The notes under the pieces were generated by a model. The model was not told the origin of the DNA. It ran no database searches and saw only the letters and a list, made by a program, of their open reading frames with translations. From NCBI RefSeq assembly GCF_000148525.1, contig NZ_AEDU01000007.1, positions 112,792 to 176,791 of the forward strand: a stretch of DNA of 64,000 nucleotides, read 5' to 3'. Made by a program: the position numbers and the translations under genes. Origin of the DNA: Streptococcus mitis SK564 (lineage in GTDB: Bacteria > Bacillota > Bacilli > Lactobacillales > Streptococcaceae). Shown piece after piece: positions 28,193 to 37,397 of this stretch. The stretch's first letter is position 1. The number at the start of each line of letters is the position of its first letter.

Positions 28193-28963
28193 ATGTCAGT
28201 ATTAGAGATCAAAGATCTTCACGTTGAGATTGAAGGAAAAGAAATTTTAAAAGGGGTTAACCTGACCCTGAAAACAGGCGAAATCGCCGCTATCATGGGG
28301 CCAAATGGTACTGGTAAATCGACTCTTTCTGCCGCTATCATGGGAAATCCAAACTATGAAGTTACCAAAGGTGAAGTCTTGCTTGACGGCGTAAACATCC
28401 TTGAATTGGAAGTTGACGAGCGTGCGCGTATGGGACTTTTCCTTGCTATGCAATACCCATCAGAAATTCCTGGTATTACTAACGCTGAGTTTCTTCGTGC
28501 AGCCATGAATGCTGGTAAAGAAGATGATGAAAAGATTTCAGTTCGTGAGTTTATTACTAAACTAGACGAGAAGATGGAATTGCTCAACATGAAAGAAGAA
28601 ATGGCAGAGCGTTACCTCAACGAAGGTTTCTCTGGTGGTGAGAAAAAACGTAATGAAATTCTTCAACTCTTGATGTTGGAACCAACATTTGCCCTTTTGG
28701 ACGAGATTGACTCTGGTCTTGATATTGATGCCCTTAAAGTTGTGTCTAAAGGTGTCAATGCCATGCGTGGTGAAGGTTTTGGTGCTATGATCATCACTCA
28801 CTACCAACGTCTTTTGAACTACATTACACCTGATGTGGTACACGTCATGATGGAAGGTCGTGTTGTCCTTTCTGGTGGTCCAGAATTGGCTGCGCGTTTG
28901 GAGCGTGAAGGATACGCAAAACTAGCTGAAGAACTTGGCTACGACTACAAGGAAGAATTGTAA
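28193..28963 (+). CDS. sufC: Fe-S cluster assembly ATPase SufC
   Basis: Cytoplasmic ABC-type ATPase of the SufBCD scaffold that builds Fe-S clusters. The 256-aa protein has Walker A GPNGTGKST, signature GFSGGEKKRNEI and Walker B FALLDEIDSGLD. A longer frame begins upstream, but the ATG at 28193 with AAAGGAA before it gives the normal N-terminus MSVLEIKDLHVEI. First gene of a complete sufC-D-S-U-B operon. Confidence 0.96.
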   Translation: MSVLEIKDLHVEIEGKEILKGVNLTLKTGEIAAIMGPNGTGKSTLSAAIMGNPNYEVTKGEVLLDGVNILELEVDERARMGLFLAMQYPSEIPGITNAEFLRAAMNAGKEDDEKISVREFITKLDEKMELLNMKEEMAERYLNEGFSGGEKKRNEILQLLMLEPTFALLDEIDSGLDIDALKVVSKGVNAMRGEGFGAMIITHYQRLLNYITPDVVHVMMEGRVVLSGGPELAARLEREGYAKLAEELGYDYKEEL

Positions 28964-28990
28964 TTCCCTCGTATCTTTTAGGAGAAATAA

Positions 28991-30253
28991 ATGACTAAAG
29001 AAAATATTAAACTTTTTTCAGAAATGCACGCTGAACCAAGCTGGTTGGCTGACCTCCGTCAAAAAGCTTTTGATAAGATTGAGAGCCTAGAATTACCAGT
29101 CATTGAGCGTGTCAAATTCCACCGTTGGAATCTGGGTGATGGAACGATTACAGAAAGTGAACCATCAGCAAATGTTCCAGATTTCACAGCTCTAGATAAC
29201 CACTTGAAGTTGGTCCAAGTAGGAACTCAAACTGTTTTTGAGCAAACTCCAGTTGAGTTAGCTGAACAGGGTGTTGTCTTTACAGACTTCCACTCAGCTT
29301 TAGAAGAGATTCCAGAGCTTATTGAAGAATTCTTCATGTCATCTGTTAAGTATGACGATGACAAGCTGGCAGCCTATCATACAGCTTATTTCAATAGTGG
29401 TGCTGTTCTCTACATTCCAGATAACGTAGAAATCACAGAACCAATCGAAGGCGTTTTCTACCAAGACAGCGATAGCGATGTGCCGCTTAACAAGCATATT
29501 ATGATTATCGCTGGTAAAAATTCTAAGATTAGTTATCTTGAACGTCTAGAGTCACGAGGTGGAGGTAGTGCAAAAGCAACTGCCAATATCACAGTTGAAG
29601 TGATTGCTCGTTCTGGTGCGCAAGTGAAGTTTGCGGCTATTGACCGTCTAGGTGAAAACGTCACTGCCTACATTAGCCGTCGTGGTAAATTAGGCAACGA
29701 TGCAAGTATTGACTGGGCAATCGGTGTCATGAACGAAGGAAATGTCGTTGCTGATTTTGATAGTGACTTGATTGGTAATGGTAGCCATGCAGATCTTAAA
29801 GTAGTAGCTCTTTCAAGTGGCCGTCAGGTACAAGGGATTGATACCCGAGTAACTAACTATGGTTGCAACTCAATCGGAAATATCCTGCAACATGGGGTTA
29901 TTCTTGAAAAAGCAACTTTGACTTTCAATGGTATTGGCCACATCATCAAAGGTGCTAAAGGAGCAGATGCGCAACAAGAAAGTCGTGTTCTCATGCTTTC
30001 AGACCAAGCTCGTTCAGATGCCAATCCAATTCTTTTGATTGATGAAAATGACGTAACTGCAGGGCACGCAGCTTCTATCGGTCAGGTAGATCCAGAAGAC
30101 ATGTACTACCTCATGAGCCGTGGCTTGGATAAGGCAACTGCAGAACGTTTGGTTGTCCGTGGTTTCCTTGGATCTGTTATAGTGGAGATTCCAGTCAAGG
30201 AAGTTCGTGATGAAATGATTGCGACTATCGAAGAAAAATTGTCAAAACGCTAA
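28991..30253 (+). CDS. sufD: Fe-S cluster assembly protein SufD
   Basis: Partner of SufB and SufC in the cluster scaffold. The 420-aa protein shows the right-handed beta-helix characteristic of SufB/SufD (about residues 135-350) and the conserved C-terminal DEDVTAGHAASIGQVDPEDMYYLMSRG-type region, with the key His in AGHAAS. It follows sufC by 27 nt and precedes sufS by 10 nt. Confidence 0.95.
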   Translation: MTKENIKLFSEMHAEPSWLADLRQKAFDKIESLELPVIERVKFHRWNLGDGTITESEPSANVPDFTALDNHLKLVQVGTQTVFEQTPVELAEQGVVFTDFHSALEEIPELIEEFFMSSVKYDDDKLAAYHTAYFNSGAVLYIPDNVEITEPIEGVFYQDSDSDVPLNKHIMIIAGKNSKISYLERLESRGGGSAKATANITVEVIARSGAQVKFAAIDRLGENVTAYISRRGKLGNDASIDWAIGVMNEGNVVADFDSDLIGNGSHADLKVVALSSGRQVQGIDTRVTNYGCNSIGNILQHGVILEKATLTFNGIGHIIKGAKGADAQQESRVLMLSDQARSDANPILLIDENDVTAGHAASIGQVDPEDMYYLMSRGLDKATAERLVVRGFLGSVIVEIPVKEVRDEMIATIEEKLSKR

Positions 30254-30260
30254 GGGGTAG

Positions 30261-31917
<1,657 letters not shown>

Positions 31918-31974
31918 GGCAAGTTTCTTTTGTCTTATGAATCAGTAGAAATGAAGAATGAAAGAAAGGATATT

Positions 31975-33387
31975 ATGGCTGAAGAAAGAGTAGAACCAAA
32001 ACCAATTGACCTTGGTGAATATAAATTTGGTTTCCATGATGATGTAGAGCCTGTCCTATCGACAGGAAAAGGATTGAACGAAGATGTCATTCGTGAACTA
32101 TCAGCTGCTAAGGGAGAACCTGAGTGGATGTTAGAATTCCGTTTGAAGTCTTATGAAACCTTCAAAAAAATGCCCATGCAAACTTGGGGAGCGGACTTGT
32201 CTGAGATTGACTTTGATGACTTGATTTATTACCAAAAACCATCTGATAAGCCAGCCCGTTCTTGGGATGAAGTTCCCGAAAAAATCAAAGAAACCTTTGA
32301 ACGTATCGGGATTCCTGAAGCTGAGCGTGCCTATCTAGCAGGTGCCTCTGCCCAGTACGAGTCAGAAGTGGTTTACCACAACATGAAGGAAGAGTTCCAG
32401 AAATTGGGGATTATCTTTACAGATACGGATTCTGCCCTCAAGGAATACCCAGACTTGTTTAAACAATACTTTGCTAAGTTGGTACCGCCAACAGATAACA
32501 AATTGGCTGCCCTTAACTCAGCAGTATGGTCTGGTGGAACCTTTATCTACGTACCAAAAGGGGTCAAGGTAGATATTCCACTTCAAACTTACTTCCGTAT
32601 CAACAACGAGAATACAGGTCAGTTTGAACGTACCTTGATTATCGTTGATGAGGGAGCAAGTGTCCACTACGTTGAAGGATGTACAGCGCCAACTTATTCA
32701 AGTAACAGTTTGCATGCTGCCATCGTAGAAATCTTTGCCTTGGATGGTGCTTATATGCGTTATACAACCATCCAAAACTGGTCTGATAACGTCTATAACT
32801 TGGTGACAAAGCGTGCTAGGGCTCAAAAGGATGCCACTGTTGAGTGGATTGATGGAAACTTGGGTGCTAAAACAACTATGAAATACCCATCTGTTTACCT
32901 TGATGGAGAAGGGGCGCGTGGTACTATGCTCTCTATCGCCTTTGCTAATGCTGGACAACACCAAGACACGGGTGCTAAGATGATCCACAATGCTCCACAT
33001 ACTAGCTCGTCTATTGTGTCTAAATCCATCGCTAAAGGCGGAGGAAAGGTTGACTACCGTGGACAGGTCACCTTTAACAAGAACTCTAAGAAATCTGTTT
33101 CCCACATTGAATGTGATACCATTATCATGGATGACTTGTCAGCATCAGATACTATTCCATTTAATGAAATTCATAACTCGCAAGTTGCTTTGGAACACGA
33201 AGCTAAGGTCTCTAAGATTTCAGAAGAACAACTCTATTACCTCATGAGCCGTGGTTTATCAGAGTCTGAGGCAACTGAGATGATTGTCATGGGATTTGTA
33301 GAGCCTTTCACAAAAGAGCTTCCAATGGAATATGCCGTTGAGCTTAACCGCTTGATTAGCTACGAAATGGAAGGATCAGTTGGGTAA
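31975..33387 (+). CDS. sufB: Fe-S cluster assembly protein SufB
   Basis: Core scaffold subunit on which clusters form. The 470-aa protein matches the family in length and in the motifs [24 protein letters not shown], VEGCTAP (candidate cluster cysteine), [18 protein letters not shown] and the C-terminal region near [21 protein letters not shown]. The frame is open further upstream, but the ATG at 31975 after AAAGGA gives the canonical start. Last gene of the operon. Confidence 0.95.
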   Translation: MAEERVEPKPIDLGEYKFGFHDDVEPVLSTGKGLNEDVIRELSAAKGEPEWMLEFRLKSYETFKKMPMQTWGADLSEIDFDDLIYYQKPSDKPARSWDEVPEKIKETFERIGIPEAERAYLAGASAQYESEVVYHNMKEEFQKLGIIFTDTDSALKEYPDLFKQYFAKLVPPTDNKLAALNSAVWSGGTFIYVPKGVKVDIPLQTYFRINNENTGQFERTLIIVDEGASVHYVEGCTAPTYSSNSLHAAIVEIFALDGAYMRYTTIQNWSDNVYNLVTKRARAQKDATVEWIDGNLGAKTTMKYPSVYLDGEGARGTMLSIAFANAGQHQDTGAKMIHNAPHTSSSIVSKSIAKGGGKVDYRGQVTFNKNSKKSVSHIECDTIIMDDLSASDTIPFNEIHNSQVALEHEAKVSKISEEQLYYLMSRGLSESEATEMIVMGFVEPFTKELPMEYAVELNRLISYEMEGSVG

Positions 33388-33474
33388 AATTTGATTTTAG
33401 ATTTACCCAAAATCAAGGACTTTGAAGATGAACTTGTAACAAAAAGAGACTGAGAAAAAATATTTTAAGAACAG

Positions 33475-33522
33475 AAAACGCATGATATCAGTACACAAAA
33501 ACTTGATATTATGCGTTTTATT
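33475..33522 (+). terminator. Terminator of the suf operon
   Basis: AAAACGCATGATATCA (33475-33490) pairs with TTGATATTATGCGTTTT with one bulge, followed by ATT. The stem is strong. Confidence 0.7.
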
Positions 33523-33685
33523 GTGGGAAGATTTATTGCATTCTCTCATGAAATGGAGGTTTTTTCCTAAGCGCTTTTGATTTTTGATATATTTTTGTGA
33601 GGACGAAGTAAGACTATATATAAAATAGTCAGTTCAAGCCATGATATAGTTGCTTAGTTTTAAATAAGAATATTATAATAAAGCT

Positions 33686-34464
33686 ATGGTATATAGTACA
33701 GATTTTAAAAAAGGAGTATTAGATTACATCAAAGAAGGACATAGCCATGTCGAGGCAACTAAAGTTTTTGATGTTGGCGTCAGAACTCTCTTCACGTGGG
33801 AAAAGAAAGACGTGAACAAGGACACTTAGAGCGGAAAAAGCGAGTCGTCAAAAAGCGAAAGATTCCTTTAGGGGAATTGAAAGCTTTTGTAGAGGCTCAT
33901 CCAGACGCTTTTTTACGGGAAATTGCGGCACATTTTGATTGTGTTGTTCCTTCAGTATGGGCAGCTTTAAAGCAGATTAAGGACACTAGAAAGTCGCTGA
34001 GTTTCTTGATATTTTGGATAACCTAAAAGATTTATCAGTCGTATATATTGACGAAATGGGAATCGACCGCTACCTCTATCGTCCTTATGCACGGGCTCCT
34101 GGAGTGGAGAAAGTCTATGAAAAGATTAGCGGACGGCATTTTGAGCGGACTTCAATTGTTGCAGGACAAGTAAACAGAGAGTTTATAGCTCCCATGATTT
34201 ACAAGGAAAGTATGACGAGGGATTTCTTTGTGGAGTGGTTCAAAACGCAGCTCTTGCCTGCTTTGAAGACACCTCATGTCATTGTCATGGACAATGCTAG
34301 TTTTCATCCCAAGATAGACACTTTTTCTTACCTCTACCACCTTATTCCCCAGATTTGAATCCTATTGAGCAAGCTTGGGCTATCTTGAAAAAGAAAGTGA
34401 CGGATTTATTAAGGGAAGTTCCAAATATTTTTGAATGTTTGAAGTGCTTTTTTAAAACTAAATG
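33686..34464 (+). pseudogene. Broken IS630-family transposase
   Basis: The reading frame begins MVYSTDFKKGVLDYIKEGHS with a helix-turn-helix. It shifts near 33805 into RREQGHLERKKR, loses about 13 codons near 33994 and shifts again into VAEFLDILDNLKDLSVVYIDEMG. A deletion near 34315 is followed by LPPYSPDLNPIEQAW. The three DDE acidic residues (YIDE, VMDNASFH, PIEQAW) can still be picked out across the frames. At least three lesions make it inactive. It belongs to a different IS630 lineage from the remnant at 19.9 kb. Confidence 0.85.
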
Positions 34465-34575
34465 ACTATAATTATAAAATGCTTATTGATTTTGATTTAA
34501 AATGAGTCAAAAAGCCGTTGCACAACGGTTTTTTGTTATAATTAAATGAAGAATGTAGAATAAAAGGAGAAAAAC

Positions 34576-34812
34576 ATGACATTTGAAGAAATCCTGCCTG
34601 GGTTAAAGGCTAAGAAAAAATATGTTCGTACTGGTTGGGGAGGTGCTGAAAACTATGTCCAACTCTTTGACACTATTGAACAAAACGGGGTTGCACTTGA
34701 AGTGACACCTTATTTCCTAATCAATGTGTCTGGAGAAGGAGAAGGTTTTTCCATGTGGAGCCCGACACCTTGTGATGTTTTGGCGACGGATTGGGTAGAA
34801 GTGCATGACTAA
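34576..34812 (+). CDS. DUF2829 family protein (Tad2-like)
   Basis: A 78-aa single-domain protein of the DUF2829 family. The family includes phage Tad2, which sequesters the cyclic nucleotide signal of Thoeris defence. Family marks seen here are an N-terminal TFEEILPGLKAKKKYVRTGW and the C-terminal WSPTPCDVLATDWVEV. Whether this chromosomal copy binds a nucleotide is unknown. AAAGGAG precedes the ATG. It overlaps the next gene by 8 nt, heading a five-gene run. Confidence 0.75.
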   Translation: MTFEEILPGLKAKKKYVRTGWGGAENYVQLFDTIEQNGVALEVTPYFLINVSGEGEGFSMWSPTPCDVLATDWVEVHD

Positions 34813-35503
34813 GCGTGTATTGATTACAGGAGTGAGTTCAGGGATTGGCCTAGCACAAGCTCGCCTCTTTTTAGAGAATGGCTTTCAAGTTTATGGAGTT
34901 GACCAAGGTGAAAATCCACTCTTAGAGGGTGATTTCCACTTTTTTCAGAGAGATTTGACCTTGGACTTGGAGCCTATTTTTGACTGGTGTCCTCAGGTAG
35001 ATATTTTGTGCAATACTGCTGGAGTTTTGGATGATTACAAACCACTGTTGGAACAATCAGCGCAGGAAATTCAAGAAATTTTTGAAATTAACTACGTTAC
35101 TCCAGTAGAGTTGACTCGCTATTATTTGACCAAAATGTTGGAGAATAAAAAAGGATCCATTATCAATATGTGTTCCATTGCTTCAAATCTAGCAGGAGGT
35201 GGTGGTCACGCCTATACTTCATCTAAGCATGCTTTGGCTGGATTTACCAAGCAGTTGGCTCTAGACTATGCTGAAACTGGGATTCAGGTCTTTGGTATCG
35301 CTCCAGGAGCAGTCAAGACAGCTATGACCGCTGCAGACTTTGAGCCAGGTGGTTTAGCGGACTGGGTGGCTAGTGAAACACCAATCAAGCGCTGGATTGA
35401 TCCAGAGGAAGTAGCAGAGATTAGCCTTTTCTTAGCAAGTGGAAAAGCAAGCGCCATGCAAGGACAAATCTTGAGAATAGATGGTGGCTGGTCTTTGAAG
35501 TAG
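34805..35503 (+). CDS. Short-chain dehydrogenase/reductase (FabG-like)
   Basis: A 232-aa NAD(P)-dependent oxidoreductase with the Rossmann start LITGVSSGIGLAQA, the NTAG motif (CNTAGVL) and the active-site Ser in SIASNL. The YxxxK pair is in YTSSKHALAG, and the C-terminal IDGGWSLK is also present. The substrate is unknown; such enzymes often reduce 3-oxoacyl or sugar substrates. It overlaps the DUF2829 gene by 8 nt and lies 9 nt before a Nudix gene. Confidence 0.85.
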   Translation: MTKRVLITGVSSGIGLAQARLFLENGFQVYGVDQGENPLLEGDFHFFQRDLTLDLEPIFDWCPQVDILCNTAGVLDDYKPLLEQSAQEIQEIFEINYVTPVELTRYYLTKMLENKKGSIINMCSIASNLAGGGGHAYTSSKHALAGFTKQLALDYAETGIQVFGIAPGAVKTAMTAADFEPGGLADWVASETPIKRWIDPEEVAEISLFLASGKASAMQGQILRIDGGWSLK

Positions 35504-35512
35504 GAGGATCTG

Positions 35513-36013
35513 ATGGAAATCAAAAGACACTTTGGAGTCTACGCTGTTTGCTTTGAAAATGGGAAGTTACTCTGCATTGAAAAAACGAGAGGTCCTTATC
35601 AACATCGGTATGATCTACCCGGTGGTAGCCAGGAAGTAGGTGAAGGACTGACGGAAACGCTGACTAGAGAAGTTATGGAAGAGACGGGATTTACTGTTAG
35701 AAACTACTCTAATCCTCGAATCTACGATGTTTTCGTCAGGGAAGAGTTAAAAAACTTTATGGTTCACCATGTCATGGCCTTGTATGATGTTGAAATGAAT
35801 GAGAGTGCACCTCAAGTTACGATTTCGGAAGCTGTGTCTGATGGTGCGAATGATTCACTTGGATATATTTGGATGAATATTCAAGAGATCACAGAAGAAA
35901 ATGCATCGCCACTAGTCTTGAAGGTTAAGTCTGAATTATTAGGGTTTCCAGAACTGGGCAATACTTCTTACATGAATTGGAAGGTGAATAATGAGAAACC
36001 AACTTGCCCTTAG
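35513..36013 (+). CDS. Nudix hydrolase
   Basis: A 166-aa Nudix enzyme with the box beginning at GGSQEVGEGLTETLTREVME (about residues 41-64). The substrate is not clear. It overlaps the next gene by 23 nt, so the Nudix enzyme and the PEP-binding-domain protein are translationally coupled. Confidence 0.8.
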   Translation: MEIKRHFGVYAVCFENGKLLCIEKTRGPYQHRYDLPGGSQEVGEGLTETLTREVMEETGFTVRNYSNPRIYDVFVREELKNFMVHHVMALYDVEMNESAPQVTISEAVSDGANDSLGYIWMNIQEITEENASPLVLKVKSELLGFPELGNTSYMNWKVNNEKPTCP

Positions 36014-36875
36014 TGGCGAAAAACTTGATGAAAAAGTTTACCCACAACTATTTCATCATGTTGGCATGATTCGTGGGGAATATTTGTTGAGAGAGCTCAA
36101 TCAAAATATCCTATTACCAAGTTGTCAGGAATTTGTGAAAGATTATCTTGATACTATCTGCTCCTTGTACTCAGATGAGGAGATCTGGTATCGTTTTTCT
36201 GAATTAACGAATACAGAAGCTAATTGTCTAAAGGGGACTAAAGAGTATTTTGATGAAAATCATCCCTTATTTGGATATAGAGGAACTAGGCGTTTGCTGG
36301 CGTGTCCGGATGAATTTCAGGCTGAAGCACATGTCGTTACAGAAGTTTATCAAACCAATCCAAATCTATCTGTTATCTTTCCTTTTGTCAATGATGCTGA
36401 GCAGTTAAAGCAAGCTATCACAGTATTGCGTCAGCAGGGTTTTACTGGGAAAGTTGGCACGATGATTGAATTACCGTCAGCGTATTTCGACTTGGACAGG
36501 ATACTGGAAACGGGCATTTCAAAGATTGTAGTTGGAATGAATGATTTGACTTCTTTTGTTTTTGCGACTGTGAGAAACAGTCAATGGCATGATATGGAAA
36601 ATCCAATTATGTTAGATATGTTGAGACAGATGCAGGATAAAGCAAGGACGAAAAAGATTGACTTTGCTGTAGCAGGATATCTGAATGTTTCTTTCATACA
36701 AAAAATGAATCAGATGGGTATCGAATGCAATATCCACTATAGTTCTATTCCAGAGATATTTGATTTAGAAATTGGCTATCCAGACCATCTCAAACATATA
36801 AAAGAAGAAAGTAAGAAATTACAAAGGAGCGCCCATGACACCGCAAGAAATGTGGAATGCCTACAAGAAAATTAA
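35991..36875 (+). CDS. Stand-alone PEP-utilising enzyme C-terminal (TIM-barrel) domain protein
   Basis: A 294-aa protein resembling the phosphoenolpyruvate-binding barrel of PEP synthase, pyruvate phosphate dikinase and PTS enzyme I, but without the phosphohistidine or ATP domains. Matches are HPLFGYRGTRRLL (substrate-binding arginines), VGTMIELPSAYF (metal-binding Glu) and VGMNDLTSFVF. The catalytic cysteine region of true dikinases is not obvious. The last 14 codons run out of frame into the ASCH gene, a 41-nt overlap that suggests an altered C-terminus. Role unknown. Confidence 0.65.
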   Translation: MRNQLALSGEKLDEKVYPQLFHHVGMIRGEYLLRELNQNILLPSCQEFVKDYLDTICSLYSDEEIWYRFSELTNTEANCLKGTKEYFDENHPLFGYRGTRRLLACPDEFQAEAHVVTEVYQTNPNLSVIFPFVNDAEQLKQAITVLRQQGFTGKVGTMIELPSAYFDLDRILETGISKIVVGMNDLTSFVFATVRNSQWHDMENPIMLDMLRQMQDKARTKKIDFAVAGYLNVSFIQKMNQMGIECNIHYSSIPEIFDLEIGYPDHLKHIKEESKKLQRSAHDTARNVECLQEN

Positions 36876-37275
36876 CCCCTCTATAGGAGATGAAATCGAT
36901 GCTTGGGCTTTTGGAGTGGAACCAGACCTTTTAGCAGATTTGGTTTTAAGAGGCGAAAAGACTGCAACAGCTTCAGCCTACGACCTCTATGCACTAGAAG
37001 CCGAGTCTCTTCCTCAAGAAGGAACTTTTGATGTCATTTTAGATAGTCAAAATCAGGCTGTCTGTATTGTCGAAATTACAAAGGTTTCTGTCCAGCCCTT
37101 CAATCAAGTTTCTGCTCAACATGCCTATAAGGAAGGTGAGGGAGACAAATCACTTACCTATTGGCGTCAGGTTCATGAGGATTTTTTCACAGACTGTTTG
37201 GGTGAAGCAGGACTGACTTTTACACCTGAAAGCAAGGTTGTTTTAGAAGAATTTCGCAAGGTCTACCCACTGTAG
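36835..37275 (+). CDS. ASCH domain protein
   Basis: A 146-aa protein of the ASCH (PUA-like beta-barrel) family. Some members are RNA-binding and others are nucleases or N4-acetylcytidine amidohydrolases. Motifs include AFGVEPDLLADLVLRGEKTATAS and the C-terminal TYWRQVHEDFF. AAAGGAG precedes the ATG within the end of the PEP-domain gene. Last gene of the five-gene run. Confidence 0.75.
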   Translation: MTPQEMWNAYKKINPSIGDEIDAWAFGVEPDLLADLVLRGEKTATASAYDLYALEAESLPQEGTFDVILDSQNQAVCIVEITKVSVQPFNQVSAQHAYKEGEGDKSLTYWRQVHEDFFTDCLGEAGLTFTPESKVVLEEFRKVYPL

Positions 37276-37324
37276 ACTGTTAGACGGAAGAAAGTTTTGG
37301 AAATCGCCGTCCAATCCTTTTTTC
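37273..37324 (+). terminator. Possible terminator after the ASCH gene
   Basis: GACGG pairs with CCGTC, or alternatively TTGGA with TCCAA, ahead of six T. The stem is weak. Confidence 0.35.
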
Positions 37325-37336
37325 TCCAGCAAAACA

Positions 37337-37345
37337 TGATATAAT
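37337..37345 (+). promoter_or_regulatory. pepN promoter (extended -10)
   Basis: TGA followed by TATAAT (37340-37345), about 53 nt before pepN. Confidence 0.5.
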
Positions 37346-37397
37346 AAGTTTGTTTGAAGAAGAGCAGCAGCTCTTAAACTTAGAATAGGAGAAAATT

